From assembly GCA_002454125.1 (NCBI GenBank), contig DKII01000169.1, forward strand, positions 1 through 11,048: a stretch of DNA of 11,048 bases, read 5' to 3'. This document shows positions 6,499 to 11,048 of this stretch, one piece after another. The translations under genes and the position numbers were made by a program. The stretch's first letter is position 1, and each line of letters opens with the position of its first letter. Under the pieces are notes generated by a model. That model saw only the letters and a program-made list of their open reading frames with translations, ran no database searches and was not told the origin of the DNA. This DNA is from Novosphingobium sp. UBA6722. GTDB lineage: Bacteria; Pseudomonadota; Alphaproteobacteria; Sphingomonadales; Sphingomonadaceae.

Positions 6499-7319
6499 CG
6501 CTGCTCCTCACCAGCGTGGCGCTCGTTGTAGATGTTGATCACGGCGGCGGCGGTTTCCTCGATCGAGCGGCGGGTCACGTCGATCACCGGCCAGCCGTTA
6601 TCGGCAAACATCCGCCGGGCATATTGCACTTCACTGGTGACGCGATCCTGATCGACATAGGCCGTTTCCGGTGCCTGGTTGAGCGAGAGCAGCCGGTTGC
6701 GCCGAACCTGGACCAGCCGCTCGGGCGCAGTGGTCAGCCCGACCACCAGCGGATGCTTGAGCCCGAACAGCGCCGGCGGCGGCGGGCTTTCGACCACGAT
6801 CGGGATATTGGCGACCTTGTAGCCGCGGTTGGCGAGATAGATCGAGGTTGGCGTCTTTGAGGAACGCGAAACCCCGGCGAGGACGATATCGGCCTGCTCC
6901 CAGTCTTCCCAGGCGACACCATCGTCGTGGGCGATGGTATAGTGGATCGCATCGACGCGGGCGAAATAGGCCTCGTCCATCGCATGCTGGCGGCCCGGGC
7001 GAGCATGGGGGTGCTGGCCCAGGGCAGATTCCAGCGCCTCGACCGCGCGGTCCAGCACCGGCACGACCGGCAGTCCCAAGGCGCGGCAGCGCTCTTCCAG
7101 GCGGACACGGATATCGGCATTGGCCAGGGTGAAGAAGACCAACCCCGGATTGGCGGCAATATCGCCCATGATCCGGTCAAGATGCTGGAGCGAGCGAACC
7201 ATCGGCCAGAAATGACGGCTGACCTCGGCTCCCTCAAACTGGGCCAGTGCCGCCTTGGCAATCATCTCCAGCGTTTCGCCGGTGGAATCGGACAGAAGAT
7301 GAAGGTGCAGGCGCGGCAT
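6495..7319 (-). CDS. ppsR: PPDK/PEP synthase regulatory protein (kinase-PPPase, DUF299)
   Basis: Bifunctional ADP-dependent Ser/Thr kinase and Pi-dependent pyrophosphorylase that switches pyruvate phosphate dikinase or PEP synthase off and on. The 274-aa product opens with [13 protein letters not shown] (5-18), typical of the family, and has the nucleotide-binding loop [11 protein letters not shown] (149-159), followed by [15 protein letters not shown] and the [16 protein letters not shown] segment. Which target enzyme is used cannot be told here. It is the first gene of the leftward block and starts right at the edge of the putative replication origin. Caulobacter carries a DUF299 gene at the same position beside its origin (recalled). 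ATG at 7319; the ribosome binding site is weak. Confidence 0.93.
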   Translation of the reverse strand: MPRLHLHLLSDSTGETLEMIAKAALAQFEGAEVSRHFWPMVRSLQHLDRIMGDIAANPGLVFFTLANADIRVRLEERCRALGLPVVPVLDRAVEALESALGQHPHARPGRQHAMDEAYFARVDAIHYTIAHDDGVAWEDWEQADIVLAGVSRSSKTPTSIYLANRGYKVANIPIVVESPPPPALFGLKHPLVVGLTTAPERLVQVRRNRLLSLNQAPETAYVDQDRVTSEVQYARRMFADNGWPVIDVTRRSIEETAAAVINIYNERHAGEEQR

Positions 7320-7338
7320 CGGGCTCGTGGCTTACCCC

Positions 7339-7347
7339 TGTGGACAG
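7339..7347 (-). promoter_or_regulatory. DnaA-box-like site (ppsR side)
   Basis: On the minus strand this reads CTGTCCACA, two mismatches from TTATCCACA. It falls about where the ppsR transcript would begin, so DnaA binding here could also affect ppsR. A weak site taken alone. Confidence 0.35.
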
Positions 7348-7354
7348 TTGCCCG

Positions 7355-7383
7355 CATAAACCACGGGAGAAGCCCATGGACAA
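7355..7383 (-). promoter_or_regulatory. Candidate ppsR promoter
   Basis: On the minus strand TTGTCC (7383-7378) and TTTATG (7360-7355) are separated by exactly 17 nt, giving a leader of about 28 nt before the ppsR ATG. The -35 matches 4 of 6 and the -10 matches 3 of 6 of the sigma-70 consensus. Prediction only. Confidence 0.35.
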
Positions 7384-7431
7384 GTTCGAGGACAGATTCC
7401 GTGCCCGCTTCCGGCCCATTCACACAGACCT

Positions 7432-7440
7432 TGTGGACAA
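7432..7440 (-). promoter_or_regulatory. DnaA box, best match in the origin gap
   Basis: TTGTCCACA on the minus strand differs from TTATCCACA at one base. It lies ten bases from a GANTC site and 31 bp from the first TGGGGA repeat, in the same orientation, so it may be the anchor site of an ordered DnaA array. Confidence 0.5.
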
Positions 7441-7462
7441 GGGGAAAACGATTCCCACAGGC

Positions 7463-7480
7463 TGGGGACAGTGGGGACAA
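7463..7480 (-). repeat. Tandem TGGGGACA repeats, W-box-like DnaA sites
   Basis: TGGGGACAG (7463-7471) is followed immediately by TGGGGACAA (7472-7480), two 9-bp units head to tail. Their minus-strand core is TCCCCA. I recall that the weak DnaA sites (W-boxes) of the Caulobacter origin have this core. The units also resemble the two TGTGGACA sites at 7339 and 7432, so all four could be one degenerate family in one orientation. Confidence 0.45.
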
Positions 7481-7569
7481 CCTCTGCTTGACGCGCCGTT
7501 AACCGGATTCGCACCCGTGCTTGCCCCTGTTCAGCCCGGGACAATTCAGGCAAGGGAATGCAATCCCCG

Positions 7570-7578
7570 CTTTCCACA
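7570..7578 (+). promoter_or_regulatory. DnaA-box-like site (hemE side)
   Basis: CTTTCCACA matches TTWTNCACA except at the first base. It lies 13 bases before the AT-rich block, in opposite orientation to the other boxes, and overlaps a candidate hemE -35 element. Confidence 0.4.
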
Positions 7579-7598
7579 GGGCCAACTACCTACATAAT
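7571..7598 (+). promoter_or_regulatory. Candidate hemE promoter
   Basis: TTTCCA (7571-7576) and CATAAT (7593-7598, 5 of 6 match to TATAAT) are 16 nt apart. Transcription would begin near 7605, 34 nt before the hemE ATG. The -35 overlaps a DnaA-box-like site and the start region carries GANTC and a TTAA half-site, so replication factors could influence transcription, as known for the hemE promoter inside the Caulobacter origin. Confidence 0.38.
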
Positions 7599-7627
7599 CC
7601 TTTTAAGAATCTAATTTGAATTTGATT
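7591..7627. other. AT-rich stretch, candidate DNA unwinding element
   Basis: Only 7 of 37 bases are G or C (19%), in a neighbourhood that is otherwise clearly GC-rich. It contains tandem AATTTG AATTTG (7613-7624) and a GAATC methylation motif. It directly follows the last DnaA-like box and precedes hemE, the arrangement expected of an unwinding element. It also contains the likely hemE -10, which would independently favour AT-richness. Confidence 0.45.
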
Positions 7628-7638
7628 GGACTCACGCG

Positions 7639-8664
7639 ATGCCTGGTTTGCTGCTCCGTACCCTGTCTGGCGAAAACACGGCGGAGCGGCCAGTCTGGCT
7701 CATGCGCCAGGCCGGGCGTTACCTGCCGGAATATCGGGCACTGCGGGCCAGCAAGGGCGGGTTCCTGAACCTGGTCTATGACAGCGAGGCTGCGGCCGAG
7801 ATCACGCTCCAGCCGATCCGGCGCTTCGGCTTTGACGGGGCGATCCTGTTTTCCGACATCCTGATCGTGCCCTATGCGATGGGTCAGGATCTGGAGTTCC
7901 TGGCAGGCGAAGGGCCGCGCATGTCGCCCCGCCTGCTTGATGCGGCCCTCACCAGCCTGACCGCGGTGCCCGAGCGGCTGAGCCCGATCTATGAAACTGT
8001 CCGCCAGGTCAAAGCCGCGCTTCCGGCTGACAAGACCATGCTCGGCTTTGCTGGCAGCCCCTGGACCATCGCGACCTACATGGTCGCGGGTGAGGGCAGC
8101 CGCGATCAGCACGATACCCGCGCGCTGGCTTATCGCGATCCGGCCGGCTTCCAGGCGATCATCGATGCGATTGTTGGCGTGACCGTGGAATACCTGATCG
8201 GCCAGATCCAGGCCGGGGCCGAGGCGGTGCAGCTGTTCGACAGCTGGGCCGGCAGTCTGGCGCCGAGCGAGTTCGAGCGCTGGGTGATTGCGCCCAATGC
8301 AGCGATCGTCCGGCAGCTCAAGGCCAAGGTTCCCAACGTGCCGATCATCGGCTTCCCGAAGGGCGCGGGCGAAAAGCTGGGGGCCTATGCCCGAGAGACG
8401 GGTGTCGACGCGATCGGGGTTGATGAAACGATCGATCCATTGTGGGCCGCGCGCGAGCTGCCGGCCGGCATGCCGGTCCAGGGCAATCTCGATCCGTTGC
8501 TGTTGCTGGCCGGCGGGGAAGAGCTCGATCGCCAGGCGCTGCGCGTGCTTGAGGCCTTTGCCGATCGCCCGCATGTCTTCAACCTGGGTCATGGCATTGG
8601 CCAGACCACCCCGATCGAGCATGTCGAGCAACTGCTGGCGCTGGTGCGCGGGTGGAAGCGCTAG
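7639..8664 (+). CDS. hemE: Uroporphyrinogen decarboxylase
   Basis: Decarboxylates uroporphyrinogen III to coproporphyrinogen III in heme synthesis; cytoplasmic, normally a homodimer. The 341-aa product has the signature RQAGRYLPEYR (23-33), the catalytic Asp73 in FSDIL, Tyr147 in ATYMVAG, Ser202 in FDSWAG and His318 in FNLGHGIGQTTPIEHV. Length and motifs are normal. The ATG at 7639 is the first good start after the AT-rich leader; no strong ribosome binding site is visible. The next gene, hemJ, follows after 12 nt and acts later in the same pathway, so they are likely one operon. The long minus-strand open frame across this gene is a shadow produced by GC-rich codon use. Confidence 0.97.
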   Translation: MPGLLLRTLSGENTAERPVWLMRQAGRYLPEYRALRASKGGFLNLVYDSEAAAEITLQPIRRFGFDGAILFSDILIVPYAMGQDLEFLAGEGPRMSPRLLDAALTSLTAVPERLSPIYETVRQVKAALPADKTMLGFAGSPWTIATYMVAGEGSRDQHDTRALAYRDPAGFQAIIDAIVGVTVEYLIGQIQAGAEAVQLFDSWAGSLAPSEFERWVIAPNAAIVRQLKAKVPNVPIIGFPKGAGEKLGAYARETGVDAIGVDETIDPLWAARELPAGMPVQGNLDPLLLLAGGEELDRQALRVLEAFADRPHVFNLGHGIGQTTPIEHVEQLLALVRGWKR

Positions 8665-8676
8665 TATGATCTCCCC

Positions 8677-9123
8677 ATGCTGTCGTGGGTGCTCTCGATG
8701 ACCTACCTTTGGCTCAAGGCCGGCCATATTACCTTCGTAATCTTCTGGATGGCGGGGTTGTTCATGCTGCCACGGTTCTTCGTCTATCACCAGGAAGCGG
8801 AGCCCGGTTCGGCCGAGGAAGCGCGTTGGGTTGAGCGTGAGCGCCGCCTGCTGCGGATCATCCTGTGGCCGTCGATGGGTGTCACCTGGGCGCTTGGTCT
8901 GGCCCTGGCCTACTCGATCGGGGCATTCACCCAGCCGTGGTTCCACGCCAAGCTGGGCCTGGTACTGATTCTCAGCGCCTACAACGTCTGGATGGCGGGC
9001 TATGCCGCCGATCTCGCGCAGGGCAGACGGCGGCTCGAGGGCAAGCGCTTGCGGATCCTCAACGAGGTGCCGGGCATTGCCGCCGTGCTGATCGCGATCA
9101 TGGTGATTGTGAAGCCGTTCTAA
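8677..9123 (+). CDS. hemJ: HemJ-type protoporphyrinogen IX oxidase (membrane)
   Basis: Oxidises protoporphyrinogen IX to protoporphyrin IX, the penultimate step of heme synthesis, in bacteria lacking HemG/HemY. The 148-aa product is predicted to have four membrane segments (about 11-32, 59-80, 88-108 and 131-147). Conserved histidines and a lysine appear in KAGHITFVIFWMAGLFMLPRFFVYH (H17, H38) and WFHAKLGLV (H90, K92), as expected for the UPF0093/HemJ family. The ATG at 8677 is chosen; an in-frame ATG at 8698 would start just before TYLWLK and is possible. No strong ribosome binding site is seen, so it may rely on coupling to hemE. Confidence 0.92.
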   Translation: MLSWVLSMTYLWLKAGHITFVIFWMAGLFMLPRFFVYHQEAEPGSAEEARWVERERRLLRIILWPSMGVTWALGLALAYSIGAFTQPWFHAKLGLVLILSAYNVWMAGYAADLAQGRRRLEGKRLRILNEVPGIAAVLIAIMVIVKPF

Positions 9124-9156
9124 TGCCGTAGACTGAAAGATTATCCATAGTAGATT

Positions 9157-9184
9157 TTGAGAATACGCTTCGCTCAAGTTTTCC
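9157..9184 (+). terminator. Weak candidate terminator after hemJ
   Basis: TTGAG (9157-9161) and CTCAA (9173-9177) could form a 5-bp stem with an 11-nt loop, followed by GTTTTCCC. The stem is short and AT-rich, so it would be inefficient. It would separate hemEJ from the PEP-CTERM gene. Confidence 0.25.
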
Positions 9185-9188
9185 CGTG

Positions 9189-9217
9189 TTGACTTTGAAT
9201 GTTTTTTCCCTTCTATT
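9189..9217 (+). promoter_or_regulatory. Candidate promoter of the PEP-CTERM gene
   Basis: TTGACT (9189-9194, 5 of 6) is followed after 17 nt by TCTATT (9212-9217); TATTTT at 9214 with a 19-nt spacer is an alternative -10. The leader would be about 40 nt. The surrounding DNA is very AT-rich, so chance matches are more likely here. Confidence 0.35.
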
Positions 9218-9260
9218 TTTTGGCTCGATCTGATTTTCCGTAATCCTTGAGAGGGTGCCC

Positions 9261-9944
9261 GTGCGCAAGAATGTTATCGCCTTGATAGCGGCTTTTTCAG
9301 CGATGTGCGTTGGGACACCAGCATTTTCTCAGAATCAATCTGGAGCTATTTTTACCACAAGTGGTCGATATCCTTGGGTTTTGAAGATAAATGGTAATAA
9401 TTATTTATCTTTAGATACAGGTTGGATAACAGTAAACGGTGTTCACAACAAATATAATAGTAACTATCTAGCTTCAGTTCGTTACGGTGATTTAAAAATT
9501 AACAATTGGGGGGTTTTCGACCTATCGAACCTTACTGAACCTGTAAATTCAGCATATCTTGAGTTGTACACAAGTGGTGTTTTTCCTGTTGTCACTTACA
9601 CTTTATATGATGTTGATGAGACTTTAGAGGAACTTGATAAAGAGCGATCTTTTCGCGATCCCAAAGGCCTTTCTCTATTCAACGATCTTGGCACTGGAGT
9701 AGCCTACGGCAGTAGAGTTTATGACTCTTCGGACGGCTATCAATTCCGCACAATTACGCTCAATTCCGATGCACTCTCGGCGATTCAGTCGGCTGCGGGA
9801 CGCCAATTTGCGATAGGCGGGACGATAACAGCAGTTGTCGTTCCTGAACCCTCAACTTGGTCGCTAATGATCCTGGGGGTCGGCGTGGTTGGTTTCACAA
9901 TGCGGCGCACGTCCAAGGCTTCAATGAGCAAGGCTCCTGCCTGA
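9261..9944 (+). CDS. PEP-CTERM sorting domain protein, low-GC
   Basis: Predicted secreted protein processed by an exosortase. The 227-aa product has a signal peptide (MRKNVIALIAAFSAM, likely cut after AFS at 23), a beta-rich middle with VFDLSNLTEPVNSAYLELY and TYTLYDVDETLEEL, and FAIGGTI near the end. I recall similar patterns in other PEP-CTERM proteins. The C-terminal tag is VPEPSTW (PEP at 195-197), a hydrophobic helix, then RR (215-216). GTG at 9261 is chosen because GAGAGGG lies about five bases upstream; GTG at 9255 would overlap it. Base composition is anomalous: about 30-38% GC over 9361-9540, with TTA, ATA and AAT codons rare in the neighbours, rising toward the sorting tag. It lies between hemJ and rho, which I would expect to be adjacent. 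Function is unknown; no exosortase is in the window. Confidence 0.85.
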   Translation: MRKNVIALIAAFSAMCVGTPAFSQNQSGAIFTTSGRYPWVLKINGNNYLSLDTGWITVNGVHNKYNSNYLASVRYGDLKINNWGVFDLSNLTEPVNSAYLELYTSGVFPVVTYTLYDVDETLEELDKERSFRDPKGLSLFNDLGTGVAYGSRVYDSSDGYQFRTITLNSDALSAIQSAAGRQFAIGGTITAVVVPEPSTWSLMILGVGVVGFTMRRTSKASMSKAPA

Positions 9945-9954
9945 CGCCCCCAAT

Positions 9955-9980
9955 TTTCCCGGCGGCAAAGCTTCGGGAAA
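9955..9980 (+). terminator. Possible stem-loop after the PEP-CTERM gene
   Basis: TTTCCCG (9955-9961) pairs with CGGGAAA (9974-9980) around a 12-nt loop, 10 nt after the stop codon. No T-run follows, so if it stops transcription it is likely weak or Rho-assisted. Confidence 0.35.
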
Positions 9981-9999
9981 GCAGGGAGGAGCAAGTCCG

Positions 10000-10028
10000 T
10001 TGACCGGTCTGCCCCAAAGGCCTATCTG
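10000..10028 (+). promoter_or_regulatory. Candidate rho promoter and long leader
   Basis: TTGACC (10000-10005) and TATCTG (10023-10028) are 17 nt apart. Alphaproteobacterial promoters often have a strong -35 and a loose -10, as here. The leader would be about 115 nt and includes a possible GGCGCG (10045-10050) / CGCGCC (10063-10068) stem. A long leader would fit the autogenous attenuation known for rho in other bacteria; here that is inference. Confidence 0.35.
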
Positions 10029-10149
10029 CTTCCTGTCCGGCATGGGCGCGCGCCATTGACGACGCGCCGCGATCCGCTTTCTCCAAGCCCATCGATCGAC
10101 CGGCCATCACAGCCTGCGCCTATGCGCAACACACGGAAATACCACGATA

Positions 10150-11048
10150 ATGCATCTTAAAGAACTCAAGAAGAAAACCCCCGCCGAGCTGGTCGAGATG
10201 GCCGAAGAGCTTGAGGTTGAAGCCGCATCGACGATGCGCCGCCAGGATCTGATGTTCGCGATCCTCAAGGAACTGGCCGAGGACGGCGAGGAAATCATCG
10301 GCCAGGGCACGATCGAAGTGCTGGCCGACGGCTTCGGCTTCCTACGCAGCCCGGAAGCGAACTATCTGGCTGGTCCCGACGATATCTATGTCTCGCCCAA
10401 CCAGGTTCGCAAATGGGGCCTGCGCACCGGCGATACGGTTGAAGGCGAAGTCCGCGCCCCCAAGGATGGCGAGCGCTACTTTGCGATCACCAAGCTGATC
10501 AGCATCAATTTCGACGAGCCCGAAGTGGTCCGTCACCGCGTCAATTTCGACAACCTGACCCCGCTCTACCCGGATGAGCGGCTCAACCTCGATACGCTCG
10601 ACCCGACGGTCAAGGACAAGTCGGCCCGCGTGATCGACATCATCAGCCCGCAGGGCAAGGGCCAGCGCGCGCTGATCGTCGCCCCGCCGCGCACCGGCAA
10701 GACCGTGTTGCTGCAGAACATCGCGAAGGCGATCACCGACAACCATCCGGAAGTCTTCCTGCTGGTCCTGCTGGTCGATGAACGGCCTGAGGAAGTGACC
10801 GACATGCAGCGTTCGGTGAAGGGCGAGGTGATCTCCTCGACCTTTGACGAGCCCGCCACCCGTCACGTCCAGGTCGCCGAAATGGTGATCGAAAAGGCCA
10901 AGCGCCTGGTCGAACACAAGCGCGACGTGGTGATCCTGCTCGATTCGATCACGCGCCTTGGCCGCGCCTACAACACCGTCGTGCCCAGCTCGGGCAAGGT
11001 GCTGACCGGCGGTGTCGATGCCAACGCGCTGCAGCGCCCCAAGCGCTT
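10150..11048 (+). CDS. rho: Transcription termination factor Rho (3' end outside window)
   Basis: Hexameric RNA-dependent ATPase and RNA translocase that ends transcription. The visible 299 residues of roughly 420 hold the N-terminal helical domain ([21 protein letters not shown]), the cold-shock-like primary RNA-binding domain (about 50-120, with GFGFLRS and [18 protein letters not shown]), the P-loop APPRTGKT (178-185), Walker B VILLDS (261-266) and the start of the Q-loop ([16 protein letters not shown], 284-299). The P-loop reads PPRTGKT where E. coli has PPKAGKT, a variation I recall from other alphaproteobacteria. There is no N-terminal insertion of the kind seen in actinobacterial Rho. 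ATG at 10150; the nearest purine run (CGGAAA) is distant. Confidence 0.96.
   Translation, partial: MHLKELKKKTPAELVEMAEELEVEAASTMRRQDLMFAILKELAEDGEEIIGQGTIEVLADGFGFLRSPEANYLAGPDDIYVSPNQVRKWGLRTGDTVEGEVRAPKDGERYFAITKLISINFDEPEVVRHRVNFDNLTPLYPDERLNLDTLDPTVKDKSARVIDIISPQGKGQRALIVAPPRTGKTVLLQNIAKAITDNHPEVFLLVLLVDERPEEVTDMQRSVKGEVISSTFDEPATRHVQVAEMVIEKAKRLVEHKRDVVILLDSITRLGRAYNTVVPSSGKVLTGGVDANALQRPKR

Larger units (their letters stand above)
7320..7638. other. oriC: Putative chromosomal replication origin (oriC) between ppsR and hemE
   Basis: This 319-bp non-coding gap separates divergent ppsR and hemE. Seen: DnaA-box-like 9-mers at 7339-7347, 7432-7440 and 7570-7578; TGGGGA repeats at 7463 and 7472; five GANTC sites at 7395, 7450, 7506, 7607 and 7629; TTAA at 7499 and 7603; and an AT-rich block at 7591-7627. 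Known: in Caulobacter crescentus the origin lies between hemE and the DUF299 gene, followed by maf, aroE, coaE and dnaQ, and the hemE-side cluster is conserved at the Rickettsia origin. Inferred: this is the origin. No single box matches TTATCCACA perfectly, so motif evidence alone would be modest; synteny carries most of the weight. An alternative is an ordinary divergent promoter region that has kept ancestral order while the origin moved. Confidence 0.72.

Noticed and set aside
7603..9177. 524-codon open frame on the minus strand across hemE and hemJ
   Set aside because: It is exactly antisense to two clear enzymes, and its product is a low-complexity His/Arg/Gln/Asp-rich shadow with no recognisable domain. 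Long antisense frames are normal in GC-rich genomes.
9955..9980. Strong intrinsic terminator after the PEP-CTERM gene
   Set aside because: The stem is real but has a 12-nt loop and no T-run; it is listed only as a possible stem-loop.
1..11048. Defence system, CRISPR array, prophage or insertion sequence
   Set aside because: No spaced repeat array, transposase, integrase, terminal inverted repeats or toxin-antitoxin pair is visible. All sizeable genes except the PEP-CTERM and DUF1491 genes belong to well-known families.

Overview
This window looks like a chromosomal segment of a GC-rich alphaproteobacterium, most likely from the Sphingomonadales (Sphingomonas/Novosphingobium/Erythrobacter-like). 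The evidence is gene order (ppsR-maf-aroE-coaE-dnaQ facing away from hemE-hemJ-rho), a DUF1491 gene, a SleB-type cell wall hydrolase and a PEP-CTERM protein. The order assignment rests on recall of family and synteny patterns, not on a search.

Layout. On the left, exonuclease III (xthA) is on the plus strand and converges on a shared terminator hairpin with a minus-strand block. In its transcription order (right to left) that block reads ppsR (PPDK/PEP synthase regulator), maf, aroE, coaE, dnaQ, hpf (long form), ptsN, a PaaI-like thioesterase, a DUF1491 gene and a SleB-type hydrolase. Many junctions are overlapped: GTGA for ppsR/maf, ATGA for maf/aroE and aroE/coaE, a 26-nt overlap for ptsN/thioesterase, and probably CTGA for thioesterase/DUF1491. 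On the right, the plus strand carries hemE, hemJ, a low-GC PEP-CTERM gene, and rho, which runs off the window end.

The main item is the 319-bp gap between the divergent ppsR and hemE genes (7320-7638). In Caulobacter and Rickettsia the chromosomal origin lies between hemE and a DUF299/ppsR-type gene or its local equivalent. This gap holds DnaA-box-like 9-mers, tandem TGGGGACA repeats, five GANTC sites (the CcrM methylation motif), and an AT-rich stretch of about 19% GC next to hemE. I call it a probable oriC; this is inference from synteny plus motifs. Apart from xthA, every gene is transcribed away from this point.

Working together: the left block joins central metabolic regulation (ppsR, ptsN), shikimate and CoA synthesis, replication proofreading (dnaQ) and ribosome hibernation (hpf). 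The right block joins two heme-synthesis steps (hemE, hemJ) with transcription termination (rho). The PEP-CTERM gene between hemJ and rho has strikingly different base composition and looks like a later arrival. I see no defence system, CRISPR array, insertion sequence, rRNA or tRNA here.
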